Positions 25,746 to 34,768 are shown, counted from the stretch's first letter. The stretch is DNA of 44,102 bases from Desulfocapsa sp. (GCA_013792135.1 VMSP01000082.1:1-44102), one strand, 5' to 3'. Notes: generated by a model from the letters alone, not told the origin. Numbers and translations: made by a program.

Positions 25746-27751
25746 TTCGCCAGCCCCACCAGCATCTTCTCTGCCTCCTTCTCCAGCCGCCAGAACTCCG
25801 CCAACAACTCTTTGGCAGGCGTGGGCGGCTGGTAGCGGTAGAAGTATTTATTGGGCAGGATCTCGTAGCCGAGTTGCGGGCTGTCTTCCCAGCGGATGAT
25901 GGGCTTGGCGATTTCCCGTTGTAGAAAGGCCTCGATCTCCTCGCCGTGCGGGATGTATTCATCGTCCTGCACGTAGTGGCGGTGCGTCCATTCGACGGCG
26001 AGAATTTCCGGCTTATCCCCCAGGGCCTCCTTGAACTTTTTGGCGACGCTGTCGGTCGGTTTGAGGGTGAACTCTGCTGTCTGTTCGGCCCTCATCCCCG
26101 GTCCTTCTCCCGGAGGGCGGGGGGAAGAAAATGTGACGCGGAAAGTGAGGGCGCTGTCGTGGAACTTCAGTTCTTTGCTAAGGTTGGCTGTGGTGAAGGC
26201 CTTCTCGTAAGGCTCAGTGATGATGGCCGGCTGGTCGTCTGCATCGCTCTGCCAAAAGACCACCTTGACCTTATGGAAGGCGAAGTCCTGTGTCTGAAAA
26301 ATCTTCACCTGTTCGTCTTCAAAACCGGCTTTCCAGCCCTGCTGATACCGTTCCTCGATCCATTGCCGGTGGCCATCGGTCATCCGGTTGCGCTTGTTGC
26401 CGAATGCCTTCGGCTCTTTTTCAAACTGTTGGCGACCATCAATGAGCATCACCCGGCCGCGATGGCTGGCGGGCTTCTCGTTGCGGAGCAGCCAGATATA
26501 GGTGAAGATGCCGGTATTGTAGAAGAGCTGGTCGGGCAGCATGACGATGGCGTCGAGCCAGTCGTTCTCCAGAATCCAGCGGCGTATCTCGCTCTCACCA
26601 GAGCCGCAATCGCCATTGGAAAGCGGCGAACCGTTGAAGATGATGGCGATACGGCTGCCGCCTTTTTCCGGTGGTTGCATCTTGGCCAACATGGTCTGCA
26701 GGAAGAGCAGTGCCCCGTCATTCACCCGCGGCATGCCGGCCTGGTAGCGGCTTTTTATCAGCTTGCGGGCTTCCTTCTCGTAGCCGTCCTTGCCGCCCCA
26801 GGTGACGCCGAAGGGCGGATTGGAGAGCATGAAGTTGAACTGGTCATCCGGCTTGGCAAGCTGGTCACCCGGCTCGCGGCTGGTAGCCTCGTGGGGAATC
26901 AGTGAGTTGCCGAGGAAGACCTTGGCCTGCTGATCGTTTTTGATGAGCAGGTCGGCCTGGCAGATGGCGTAGTTGGTGGGAGAGAGCTCCTGGCCATGGA
27001 CGGTGACGAGTTTCTCGACCTTGCTGCGCTGGGCTGGCGTGGCGGCCCGGTCCAGCAGATGTTCCTTGGCCACGGACAACATGCCGCCGGTACCGCAGGC
27101 GGGATCATAAATGGAAACGTGATGGTCCGGGATGGGAATATCCAGCAGCTCAACCATCAGCCGGATAACCTCGCGCGGGGTGAAGTGCTCTCCGGCCTCC
27201 TCGCCGCTCTGTTCTGAGAAGCGGCGCAAGAGCTCTTCGTAGATATAGCCCATCTCCAGACCGGAGAGCTGGTCCGGACCCAGTTCCAGCTCCTTGTATT
27301 GATTGAGAAGCGGGGCCAGCCGGTTGTTCTTTACTATGGTAGTGATCGTATTTCGATAGTTGAAGTGCTCGATGATATCGTCAACGTTCTTCGAAAAGCC
27401 GTTGATGTAGACGCGGAAATTCTCATCCAGCAGCGTATAGTCTTCCTCATAGACCTTGCGCAGTGTCCATTCGGTCTTGTTGGAGAAGGGCGACTGCTGG
27501 GGATTCATTTCCAGATCCTTGACCAGTCTGGCAAGCTCCTTGTCGGTGAGCGTCGGCCGTTTGGCCTGCACCTCGGCACTCTTGGCCTCACGCCAGGCCA
27601 GTAGTACGCACTCCAACCGTCGGATAACGATGATCGGCAGGATGACGCCCTGGTATTCGTAGGGTTTGAATTTGCCGCGCAGCCGTTGAGCAGATTTCCA
27701 GATATTGCCGGCAAGGTTGTCGAGCTTGGGTTTGTTGAGGGAGAGGGCCAT
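25742..27751 (-). CDS. hsdM: Type I restriction enzyme, M (methyltransferase) subunit HsdM
   Basis: A 669-residue adenine-N6 methyltransferase subunit. It has an N-terminal helical domain (SLNKPKLDNLAGNIWKSAQ and FKPYEYQGVILPIIVIRRL), the SAM motif YDPACGTGGM (D216 onward), the catalytic motif SNPPFG (N311) and a C-terminal region that joins the S subunit. At residues 542-555 lies SPRPPGEGPGMRA, an in-frame copy of a palindromic repeat, in a linker beyond the catalytic core. The gene is otherwise complete. Only a weak ribosome site precedes the ATG, which is 26 bases after an unknown gene. It should methylate the host sites together with HsdS. Confidence 0.95.
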   Translation of the reverse strand: MALSLNKPKLDNLAGNIWKSAQRLRGKFKPYEYQGVILPIIVIRRLECVLLAWREAKSAEVQAKRPTLTDKELARLVKDLEMNPQQSPFSNKTEWTLRKVYEEDYTLLDENFRVYINGFSKNVDDIIEHFNYRNTITTIVKNNRLAPLLNQYKELELGPDQLSGLEMGYIYEELLRRFSEQSGEEAGEHFTPREVIRLMVELLDIPIPDHHVSIYDPACGTGGMLSVAKEHLLDRAATPAQRSKVEKLVTVHGQELSPTNYAICQADLLIKNDQQAKVFLGNSLIPHEATSREPGDQLAKPDDQFNFMLSNPPFGVTWGGKDGYEKEARKLIKSRYQAGMPRVNDGALLFLQTMLAKMQPPEKGGSRIAIIFNGSPLSNGDCGSGESEIRRWILENDWLDAIVMLPDQLFYNTGIFTYIWLLRNEKPASHRGRVMLIDGRQQFEKEPKAFGNKRNRMTDGHRQWIEERYQQGWKAGFEDEQVKIFQTQDFAFHKVKVVFWQSDADDQPAIITEPYEKAFTTANLSKELKFHDSALTFRVTFSSPRPPGEGPGMRAEQTAEFTLKPTDSVAKKFKEALGDKPEILAVEWTHRHYVQDDEYIPHGEEIEAFLQREIAKPIIRWEDSPQLGYEILPNKYFYRYQPPTPAKELLAEFWRLEKEAEKMLVGLAK
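26088..26127. repeat. Palindromic REP-type repeat translated inside hsdM
   Basis: The plus strand GCCCTCATCCCC, GGTCCTTCTCCCGGAGGG and GGGGGGAAG blocks match the widespread proteobacterial repeat whose mistranslation gives SPRPLGEGPGVR-like peptides. Here it sits in frame and adds about 13 residues to HsdM. Recognition is from memory of that peptide signature; copies elsewhere in this genome could not be checked. Confidence 0.6.
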
Positions 27752-27777
27752 TGACGAAATCCAGTTTGTTGAAGAGC

Positions 27778-28575
27778 TTATGTTTTAGGGATTGTTTTTT
27801 GAAAGATATCAAAAAAAGAAAAATCTGTATTGCCTTGCCAGTGCTGAAAAGCAATAATATGCCGCATTTTTAGCCCCCCTTTTAATCCCTCAAATCCATC
27901 TTCATAACAATGGATCAGGAAACTCTCAATTTCTTTCATTGGTTCCTTGAGATGTTCGTCCATTTCCTGTTGAAAACGTTCCAACTTTTCATGTTGACTG
28001 AGTGTGGTATCGGCGGCGATTGCATCGAGGCTTGATGTATTGGCAGGTTTTTCCAAGGCAAAATGAGCAAAAAAGTCATCATGACTGGGGACAAAGTCAG
28101 GGATTGCTGTAAAAAATTTGTTAACGATTTGTATATGAGAGAGGGAAGCAGTTGTCCGACTCAGGTGTTTGTCAAAAAACGCGATTGCCTCTATTGCCCG
28201 GTCGAATGAATTAACATCCAGATACAGGTGATCTTTCGTTGGCAGATAAAAGGATCCAAGGACAATCGATCCGACGTGTTTGGGGAGGTTTTTAATGGGA
28301 GTTTGGAATTTCAATTTCCTGGCTTCTTCATCATAATGCCAGACCCATCTCTGTCTGTCCGCATCGAAAGCCATGCATTTCAATTTGCTGAACGTTTGTT
28401 CCATTGCATCTTTGTCGAGCAAATCATAATGAATTCTTACCAACTGGAGCGGCTCGCCGGTCAATGTGGTCAAAAGAGCCTTTTCATTTTCATCGATATG
28501 AAATTCCTGTGGCCATTTTTTTTCCGGTGTATGTTGCTTGTTGCGACTCAGTAATCTCTTTAATTTGTTGCTCAT
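27778..28575 (-). CDS. Unknown protein, first gene of the restriction island
   Basis: A 265-residue soluble protein that I do not recognise. It begins with a basic segment (MSNKLKRLLSRNKQ), has a mixed alpha/beta middle (WVWHYDEEARKLKFQ, VGSIVLGSFYLPTKDHLYLDVNSFDRAIEAIAFFDKHL) and ends in an acidic helical part (RFQQEMDEHLKEPMKEIESFL). No nuclease, ATPase or toxin motif is visible. It is more AT-rich than hsdM, from which it is separated by 26 bases on the same strand, so it may be a separately acquired passenger or a working accessory gene. The start could also be an ATG at 28611; neither has a good ribosome site. Confidence 0.75.
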   Translation of the reverse strand: MSNKLKRLLSRNKQHTPEKKWPQEFHIDENEKALLTTLTGEPLQLVRIHYDLLDKDAMEQTFSKLKCMAFDADRQRWVWHYDEEARKLKFQTPIKNLPKHVGSIVLGSFYLPTKDHLYLDVNSFDRAIEAIAFFDKHLSRTTASLSHIQIVNKFFTAIPDFVPSHDDFFAHFALEKPANTSSLDAIAADTTLSQHEKLERFQQEMDEHLKEPMKEIESFLIHCYEDGFEGLKGGLKMRHIIAFQHWQGNTDFSFFDIFQKTIPKT

Positions 28576-28654
28576 GGGTTTTCGTATTCTTTGTAGTGAA
28601 AAAAAAAGCATCTAACTATCTTGTTTTCCATACCGAATTCGGGCGGCAGTTACT

Positions 28655-31600
28655 TTAACTGTCAACTTTCTTCTTCGGGCTATTGTCCCAGAGCATCGGC
28701 TCGTTTACGATTTTCCAGCCCCATTTCAACAGTCCGAGCAGGGTAAACGAGATCCATAGGGCCCAGGCCAGCATTGCCACTCGGTAGGCGAGCATGGGAA
28801 TGGAGAATAGCCAGCCCTGCGGCAGATGGTGTCCGCTGATGTCTTGATACCAGCGCAGCGTCCTGCCGTTGGATCCATTGCCGATAATATTCATGTCAGG
28901 GTGTCCCAGCAGTCCCTGGCTGATTGCCCAGACCAGGGCCATCATGGCCAATACGGTCAGGAAAACGAGACCGGTCTGGATCAGATTGAAGGAGTTCTTG
29001 TCTATCTCTGCTCTGATTAACTTCCGGAAATGGAGGGCGACAAGCCAGCCCACCACCAGCAGACAACTGAAGAGGTTGCTCATGCTCATACCGATACCCA
29101 GCAGGAAAAGTTGGTAAAATTTCAAGGGCGTCAGGCCACTTTTATTGATCGCAAAGGCCACCAATGCCACCACCAGCAGCGTTGACCAATACAAAATAGC
29201 CGGGCCCATCAAAGGCCCCCCCAGGAAAAGTGGCCATCTGTCCTGCGGCAGGGTCACATCGATGGCGGCGTTGACGCTGGCTGTGCCGAGATCAATTTGC
29301 GGTGTTTTGTAGAAAACGCTCATGCCGGAAGGCTCACGCCATTCAAGGGAGATATCCTGTTTTCCCGGGATGATCGGCAATGATATTTTGGAGCCATCAT
29401 GACGGACTTGCTGAACTGTACCGTTAATAGTGACCTTCTGCAGTTGTGCATCGGCAGGTAAGGTGATGATGTGCTGTCCCCCTTGACTGCTGCGGATTGA
29501 CAGATCCAACTTGCCGTCGCTGGCCCGTTTTCCCGGACGCAGCTGGAGAGAGCTCCTGTCAATGGTGAGGGTCTGGCCGTCAATGCCCTCAGGACGTGAG
29601 ATCAGTAGTGTTACTTCTTCGCCTGGCCAGGGATGCCAGGTTGGATACCAGCGTGCTCCCTGTTGATGGAGGATAACCGGAATCCCCGCTGTTTCCATGT
29701 GGTAGATCGGACTGACATCAACTCGCCAGGTCTCAGTCCATTGATAGGTCTCCGCATGTTTCAGGATGAGCCGGTCGCTTTTTTCAAGGACAGACTCCCA
29801 GTGCAGTTCACTGTCCTCGGCATCGAGCGTAATCAGTGCCTGTCCTTTCTGCACCCGGATGCCTTCGGTGAGTACCGATTCTCCTTGAAGCAGGGGGATA
29901 TCCAGAACAATGGCCGAGCCGCTTGGGCTCGTGCGGATGATCCTGGTTTCAACCTTCCAGGTCAGGCCGAGCAAGAGGGTGCGCTCAATGAGAACAAAGG
30001 GCGGCAGGATCCCGCTCTCCAGGATCTGAGAGGAAGGTTCCTCCTTGTCAAGTACCCGTTTGAACTGGAGCTGATTGTCGGGGATCCCCTCATGGATTCC
30101 TTCCACAATCCAGCCCTGGGCATCGGAGGTAATATGATGAGGGCGCAGGGGCAGTGGAAGCTGGATGCTATTCTGTCTTGGGATTTTACCCTGCATCCGG
30201 ATCTGGTGGCTGCCTTCAGGTATCAGGACCCAGATTTGCTGCTCTGTTCTGAAGAGAGCGGCTGCGGGCGTATTATCGATAAAGACCTGTTGTGGAAGCC
30301 AGTGATTGGCATGGCCGGGAAGGGGGATGGCCCCGTCAATCTGGCTGTCCACCTGCATGGTCAGTCTGAGGGCTTCCGGGCTTAAAGTGACGGTCATGTC
30401 ACTGATATCGGCACAGTCGGGAAAGCAGTCCGCCTTTTCCAGCAGTCGGGTGCGGAGCTGTTCAAACAGTTCTGGCGATGGAATTTCACCGGCCCGGACA
30501 GGGGCTGGGCAATACAGAAATCCCAGGAGAAGCGGAAGGATAAAATAGCTCTTCCAGTTCGGCAGGCCCCAGCCTCTTCCCGGGCGCCAGCTGATGTTCA
30601 ACAGGCCCATGGCCAGCATGGACATCAAGAGGACACGGGCAAAGGCCAAGGCCAGATTGGTCTTTGGCCCGATAAGGGTAAAGGTTATGTGTTGATCACG
30701 CTGCACCGGTCCCGACCAGTACATGGAGATCGCATTCCACTGCCACGCGGGAAGCCCGGGGCCGGTCTGCTGGATCATCTTGGGGTCATATTGCGAGACT
30801 TGACTTTGATAAGGAGAAATGGGGGCAGTAGATTGGCTCATGAATTTGTTCGCCTTGTCCTTTGTGCCTCTGGCCATCCCTGCCGACCGCGACACATTAT
30901 CCGTGGCTGATTCCATGAGTACTGCGTTCGGGGCCAACCCTATTGCCGCTTGAGTCGGGGGTGCCTGTGGTGCTGCTCTTTGTTCCGTGAAAGTGGTCAT
31001 GGACTGCCGGGGTTTTTCCAGTTGCGGATAAATTCCTACCCGTAACTGGTTAATGGCAAAGGGGATGGCAATGATAATCAGGGTAAGAAGGGTGAGGGCT
31101 TGATAGCCTTTGATGATTTGTTGGAATCTTCCTGTCGGCAGGTGACGGAGCAGGGCCACACCCAACAGGATAGCCAGCCACACCCATCGAGGCGCCCCTG
31201 GTTCGTGGTAGCTGAGCACATAGGAAAGAAAGGCGATGACGGTTAAGGATGGTCGTGCATAGAGTCTGGCTACGGTCAGGGTAAAGATGATGACCAGGAA
31301 AAAATCGAGCAGGCTCCAACGCTCAATCCAGGTGTCGGCAATGGAGTCGATACCGGTGGCATTGAGGAGTTTCCATCCTGGCGGCAGGTGAAGGGTGGCC
31401 TGAACTTTTTGAAAATCATGATCCCAGCCGGTAGCAGGCAGGGTGGAGATTCGGCCGGAATAGGTGCTGTCTGCAGTGAGTTGCAACTGTCCTTCCCGCA
31501 CTTCAACCCCTGCCTTCTCATTCCCCGCACGTTTGGTGATGAACTGCTCTCGATTATTGATCATCACCCTGCCAAGCTCAATGGGTGGTGCCATCTCCAG

Positions 31601-32743
31601 TCTCCAGCCATTGTTTTTCTGGCCGCTGATAATATCCTGGAAGGTGTAGCCCGAGCCGTCAAAGCGCAGCCAGAGATTACGTTGCAGGCTCAATTGATCA
31701 GGAGGAGGCTGCGGTGAGCCGCGCCGTGTCTCCTTGAACTGCAGGGTGTCCCCGGCAAGCATCCGGTATGCTGGAAAGGTGCGCCATTCTTCAGGCATTG
31801 AGGTCAGCTGGGGGTCAACGGGTAAAACCCCTTCAATTTCCACGGTGCGCAGATCTGGATGGGCTTGGAAGGAAATGATCTCTTCAGAAGGCCAGAACTG
31901 ATCATCTGGCCGGACCCAGTGGTATGTCGTTATCGGGCCAACATGCCGGGTGGTGAGCTTTATTGTCCATTGTCCGGGCCGGACCTGAACCCGTATTCTG
32001 CCGTCAGGCTCAAGTCGTGCCGGCAGGTCGCCGCTCAGGGAGAGGGGGGTGGTCTGTCCGGTGACAAAGGCCGGCCCGAGCACCACTTCCCGGGCGGCCC
32101 CACCGATATCAAGTTTGATCTGGGTTACCGTCTGTGCGGGAATGGTATCATCAATGAGCCGGTAGATTAGCAGGGTCAGGCTGTTTTCGATTTTTTCCGT
32201 CTTTTCTCTGGAGGTCTGCAGCCAGAGTCGGTTGTCGTTGTCAAAATTGGGAAAATCAATGGCCTGCTCTTTCAGAACCAGGGAGATGAGGCCGGTATGG
32301 GCCGGGATGGTTAGATATTCAGGAAGCCTTGACCACTGAAACTTTCCAGTGATTTCATAATTGCCGTTCTTGACCCGTATCTTGGGAACGCCCTCCCTGT
32401 TCATGACCAAGGCCGTCTGGTCATTCACCTTGACATCAATGGGCCAATGGTCTGTGTCTCCAGGAAGCTGTAACCAGCGTTCATGCTGGATCAGCCATTG
32501 CTGCCGGAAAGAGCCCCCTTGCTCCGTCACCCTGATATCCAGTTGTGATGGCCATTCGCACAGGAGAACGGAGGAGTCATTGTAGGAAGGAGGGCAAAGC
32601 AGTTCCTCTTCATGCCCATGGAGAACCCAGTCAACCCAGGGGGCTAATGGAGGAGGAATCTTGGCAGGATCTGCTGCATGAGAAATATCAGGGGAAAAAC
32701 AGGTGAGAAGAAAGAGGAAGATAATTCCGGCACAGAAGTTCAT
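28655..32743 (-). CDS. Very large exported multi-span membrane protein with an internal duplication, unknown
   Basis: A 1362-residue protein with a signal peptide (residues 1 to about 21, CAGIIFLFLLTCF), supported by AGGAG nine bases before the ATG at 32743. The plan is a periplasmic beta-rich domain (about 25-470), four hydrophobic spans (about 478-567), a low-complexity Ala/Pro/Ser linker (to about 680), two more spans (about 696-745), a second periplasmic domain (about 752-1205), and at least four C-terminal spans. The two periplasmic domains look like copies: both open with a two-cysteine motif (C50/C62; C773/C777), then LPG or PLPG followed by HW, then a V-x-(V/I)-(N/D)-(D/N) strand and a glycine-rich strand. 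No catalytic motif was seen. Confidence 0.88.
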   Translation of the reverse strand: MNFCAGIIFLFLLTCFSPDISHAADPAKIPPPLAPWVDWVLHGHEEELLCPPSYNDSSVLLCEWPSQLDIRVTEQGGSFRQQWLIQHERWLQLPGDTDHWPIDVKVNDQTALVMNREGVPKIRVKNGNYEITGKFQWSRLPEYLTIPAHTGLISLVLKEQAIDFPNFDNDNRLWLQTSREKTEKIENSLTLLIYRLIDDTIPAQTVTQIKLDIGGAAREVVLGPAFVTGQTTPLSLSGDLPARLEPDGRIRVQVRPGQWTIKLTTRHVGPITTYHWVRPDDQFWPSEEIISFQAHPDLRTVEIEGVLPVDPQLTSMPEEWRTFPAYRMLAGDTLQFKETRRGSPQPPPDQLSLQRNLWLRFDGSGYTFQDIISGQKNNGWRLEMAPPIELGRVMINNREQFITKRAGNEKAGVEVREGQLQLTADSTYSGRISTLPATGWDHDFQKVQATLHLPPGWKLLNATGIDSIADTWIERWSLLDFFLVIIFTLTVARLYARPSLTVIAFLSYVLSYHEPGAPRWVWLAILLGVALLRHLPTGRFQQIIKGYQALTLLTLIIIAIPFAINQLRVGIYPQLEKPRQSMTTFTEQRAAPQAPPTQAAIGLAPNAVLMESATDNVSRSAGMARGTKDKANKFMSQSTAPISPYQSQVSQYDPKMIQQTGPGLPAWQWNAISMYWSGPVQRDQHITFTLIGPKTNLALAFARVLLMSMLAMGLLNISWRPGRGWGLPNWKSYFILPLLLGFLYCPAPVRAGEIPSPELFEQLRTRLLEKADCFPDCADISDMTVTLSPEALRLTMQVDSQIDGAIPLPGHANHWLPQQVFIDNTPAAALFRTEQQIWVLIPEGSHQIRMQGKIPRQNSIQLPLPLRPHHITSDAQGWIVEGIHEGIPDNQLQFKRVLDKEEPSSQILESGILPPFVLIERTLLLGLTWKVETRIIRTSPSGSAIVLDIPLLQGESVLTEGIRVQKGQALITLDAEDSELHWESVLEKSDRLILKHAETYQWTETWRVDVSPIYHMETAGIPVILHQQGARWYPTWHPWPGEEVTLLISRPEGIDGQTLTIDRSSLQLRPGKRASDGKLDLSIRSSQGGQHIITLPADAQLQKVTINGTVQQVRHDGSKISLPIIPGKQDISLEWREPSGMSVFYKTPQIDLGTASVNAAIDVTLPQDRWPLFLGGPLMGPAILYWSTLLVVALVAFAINKSGLTPLKFYQLFLLGIGMSMSNLFSCLLVVGWLVALHFRKLIRAEIDKNSFNLIQTGLVFLTVLAMMALVWAISQGLLGHPDMNIIGNGSNGRTLRWYQDISGHHLPQGWLFSIPMLAYRVAMLAWALWISFTLLGLLKWGWKIVNEPMLWDNSPKKKVDS

Positions 32744-32897
32744 GGATTGTTTCTCCTGGAGATTATGACAAACGAAGCAATGCTTCTCAAATTTCTCATT
32801 ATCTACACAAACGAACTTCTTTTGCAAGGCACAATCATGGCTGCCCGGGTGGTGTCAGATCATATTTGTTAGATTGTATTGCGGAAAAAAAGGGGGC

Positions 32898-32937
32898 AAA
32901 AAAAAAGGGGAGAGGCCTAGAATGGCATCTCCCCTTT
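32898..32937 (-). terminator. Rho-independent terminator after dsrC
   Basis: On the minus strand a stem of AAAGGGGAGA paired with TCTCCCCTTT (32928-32937 with 32904-32913), strengthened by an inner GCC/GGC pair, is followed by nine T residues (complement of 32898-32906). It begins 28 bases past the dsrC stop codon. It would isolate dsrC from the large membrane-protein gene downstream. Confidence 0.9.
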
Positions 32938-32965
32938 AAAACGGCTTAAAAATCAACTGGTCAGA

Positions 32966-33283
32966 TTATACGCAACCGGTTGGTTTTGGCAGACCAGCCA
33001 TCTTGCAAGCACCTTTACCAGGGCCGGATGGGAACAACTCATAAATTCTTTTCAATGGGAAGCCAGTGGTCTTGGAAAGAATACGTACCATTGGGGCAAT
33101 ACCGTTCTTCCTGTAGTATTCCTGAAGAGCATCAATTACTTTTCTGTGCTCGTCAGTCATTTCGCTAATACCCTCAACACTTTTTACGTATTCAACCCAA
33201 TTTTCATTGAATTCCTTGGCGTTGAGCAGGAATCCGTCTTCATCTACTTCAAAGCTGGTTCCACCGTGTTCTAATGTAGGCAT
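32966..33283 (-). CDS. dsrC: DsrC, sulfur-carrier partner of dissimilatory sulfite reductase
   Basis: A 105-residue protein with the whole DsrC signature. It has FEVDEDGFLLNAKEFNENW near the N-terminus, the IAPMVRILSKTTGFPLKRIYELFPSGPGKGACKMAGLPKPTGCV type C-terminal arm, and two redox cysteines, C93 and C104, ten residues apart. Both cysteines are needed for trisulfide formation with DsrAB and electron delivery from DsrMKJOP, which separates true DsrC from TusE/RspA forms with one cysteine. An AAGGAGGG site precedes the ATG; a strong promoter and a strong terminator frame it as a single-gene unit, as expected for this very abundant protein. No dsrAB is in the window. Confidence 0.97.
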   Translation of the reverse strand: MPTLEHGGTSFEVDEDGFLLNAKEFNENWVEYVKSVEGISEMTDEHRKVIDALQEYYRKNGIAPMVRILSKTTGFPLKRIYELFPSGPGKGACKMAGLPKPTGCV

Positions 33284-33352
33284 GTTAACCCTCCTTACGA
33301 AAAATATTGTTTATTGGTTTTCACCGTTTCTAGAGCAAAAAATGATTTTGCT

Positions 33353-33381
33353 TTATTACTATAAGCAATTTTGTTTGTCAA
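33353..33381 (-). promoter_or_regulatory. Sigma-70 promoter of dsrC
   Basis: On the minus strand TTGACA (33376-33381) and TAATAA (33353-33358) are separated by exactly 17 bases. The -35 is a perfect consensus. The start of the message would fall near 33346, leaving a leader of about 60 bases. This agrees with the high expression expected of dsrC. Confidence 0.7.
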
Positions 33382-33542
33382 GTGAATGGCGAATCATTTT
33401 ATGCATTATCCATTTTTCAAAAAATATCAGACAGCAGCTTACATAGGAATCGAAAATGCTGCAAGCAGTACAAGGGATGTATGAGTAAGTTTTTGATCTG
33501 TCATGTCGAATTGGCCCTGGAAGGGATTGTTGCGAGATGAGC

Positions 33543-34340
33543 TTATTTTTCTTTTTGTCTATTCCCTTCAGGGATGATCGTCAGGGCGTCATCTATATGT
33601 CGGCAGAAAATATTACCGATAGCCGGCAAGGTGCTAAGTCCCTGCGCAACAATTTCGACCCTTATATCTGCGCGGTTCAGAAGGCTCATCCATGAATCTT
33701 TATTCTTTCCGGCCAGATCCCGGTAAAAATGCATCCCTGCCACCAGCAGTAGAGGGATGATGCAGACTTCTTTGAAGCCGGCGGCAGTGAGGTCAGCAAT
33801 GACCTCACTGCTTGAGGGGACACATTCTTCAATCACGCCGACAAAGAGCCTGGGGCCGAACTGTCTGCGCATGAAATATTGGAGAGCCGGGTAGGCGCAC
33901 CAGGCAGGATGATCGGTGCCATGTCCTATCAGGAGGACAGCCTGATCAGGATGAGCGTTGATAAGAGGGGCAAGACTTGTACAGAGGGCCTGGTAATCTG
34001 CTGGTGAGCTGAGCAGGGGCAGGCCTATTGAAGTGCGGATGGGACTTTTTCCTGTCTCTTCCACCAGGCGGATGAATTCATGTCCGCCGAGCAGGTGGAG
34101 CGACTGAACGACTGCCCAGGGAAAGTGTTGGCGTGATAATGCCTCCAGTACTTCATAGGGGCTTGAAATCGTCTGTTGCCGCTGGTCGGTGACCCTCTCT
34201 TTGATCATCCGTGATGACCAGGCCCAGAAAATCTCATGATCAGGGAAACGGTCCCTGATCCGGGCGTCCAGAAGATCATAGCTGGCTCGAGCCTTTGCGG
34301 TGGTGCCAAAGGCGGCGATGACAATGGGTATGAGGCGCAT
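33543..34340 (-). CDS. cbiK: Sirohydrochlorin cobaltochelatase, CbiK type
   Basis: A 265-residue chelatase that inserts cobalt (or iron) into sirohydrochlorin for cobalamin or siroheme synthesis. Features: IVIAAFGTTAKARASYDLLDA at the start, GHGTDHPAWCAYPALQ with the metal-binding histidine, the conserved glutamate in VGVIEECVPS, and the second histidine in LLVAGMHFYRDLAGK. The ATG at 34340 fits the family N-terminus; the open frame continues to a GTG at 34433 without a signal peptide, so this should be the cytoplasmic form. It stands beside dsrC, and siroheme is needed by DsrAB. A divergent control region of about 400 bases separates it from citrate synthase. Confidence 0.9.
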   Translation of the reverse strand: MRLIPIVIAAFGTTAKARASYDLLDARIRDRFPDHEIFWAWSSRMIKERVTDQRQQTISSPYEVLEALSRQHFPWAVVQSLHLLGGHEFIRLVEETGKSPIRTSIGLPLLSSPADYQALCTSLAPLINAHPDQAVLLIGHGTDHPAWCAYPALQYFMRRQFGPRLFVGVIEECVPSSSEVIADLTAAGFKEVCIIPLLLVAGMHFYRDLAGKNKDSWMSLLNRADIRVEIVAQGLSTLPAIGNIFCRHIDDALTIIPEGNRQKEK

Positions 34341-34592
34341 GTCTTTTTCTGAATAAAGGTGTCTATTCTTTATAAGGGTGTGCTGGATTAATAGGTCAGT
34401 TGTTTCAGAGAACTGGGGGGCGGGTGTAGGCACGTCCAGGGTAGTTCTTTTCTCTCTACCTATCGTAATTTAACTTGAAAAACGATAAAAAAATATCATT
34501 ATTGCGTGATTCGCTGTTGGCATCTGCTGAATATAAAAATTCTCTAAGCCCTTGTCGCAAAATAACAGTGCTTGAACATGATTAGAACGGCA

Positions 34593-34649
34593 TTAAGTGC
34601 CGTAACAGATTGGTCAGAAATGTAATGGGTATTCTGTTACGGCTCTTAA
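34593..34649. repeat. Imperfect inverted repeat upstream of citrate synthase
   Basis: 17-bp arms (34593-34609 and 34633-34649, one mismatch) built on GCCGTAACAGA and TCTGTTACGGC surround a 23-base spacer. It lies in the divergent region between cbiK and citrate synthase, about 70 bases upstream of the citrate synthase -35. It could be an operator for a dimeric regulator or a terminator-like fold (a short T-rich run follows on the plus strand). Confidence 0.75.
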
Positions 34650-34716
34650 ACTTTTTATTCCGTTCCCCCCATTTTCCTGCTACATTGCTTATGGTCTTCT
34701 TGAGATCAGAGCTCTT

Positions 34717-34744
34717 TTGCTCTTCACACTAATCATACTATACT
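34717..34744 (+). promoter_or_regulatory. Candidate promoter of citrate synthase
   Basis: TTGCTC (34717-34722) and TATACT (34739-34744) are 16 bases apart. The message would start near 34751, just before the AGGAG site, leaving a very short leader. If right, this also rules out the upstream ATG at 34745 as the start codon. Confidence 0.35.
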
Positions 34745-34768
34745 ATGCCTTTGATCAGGAGTAACTCC

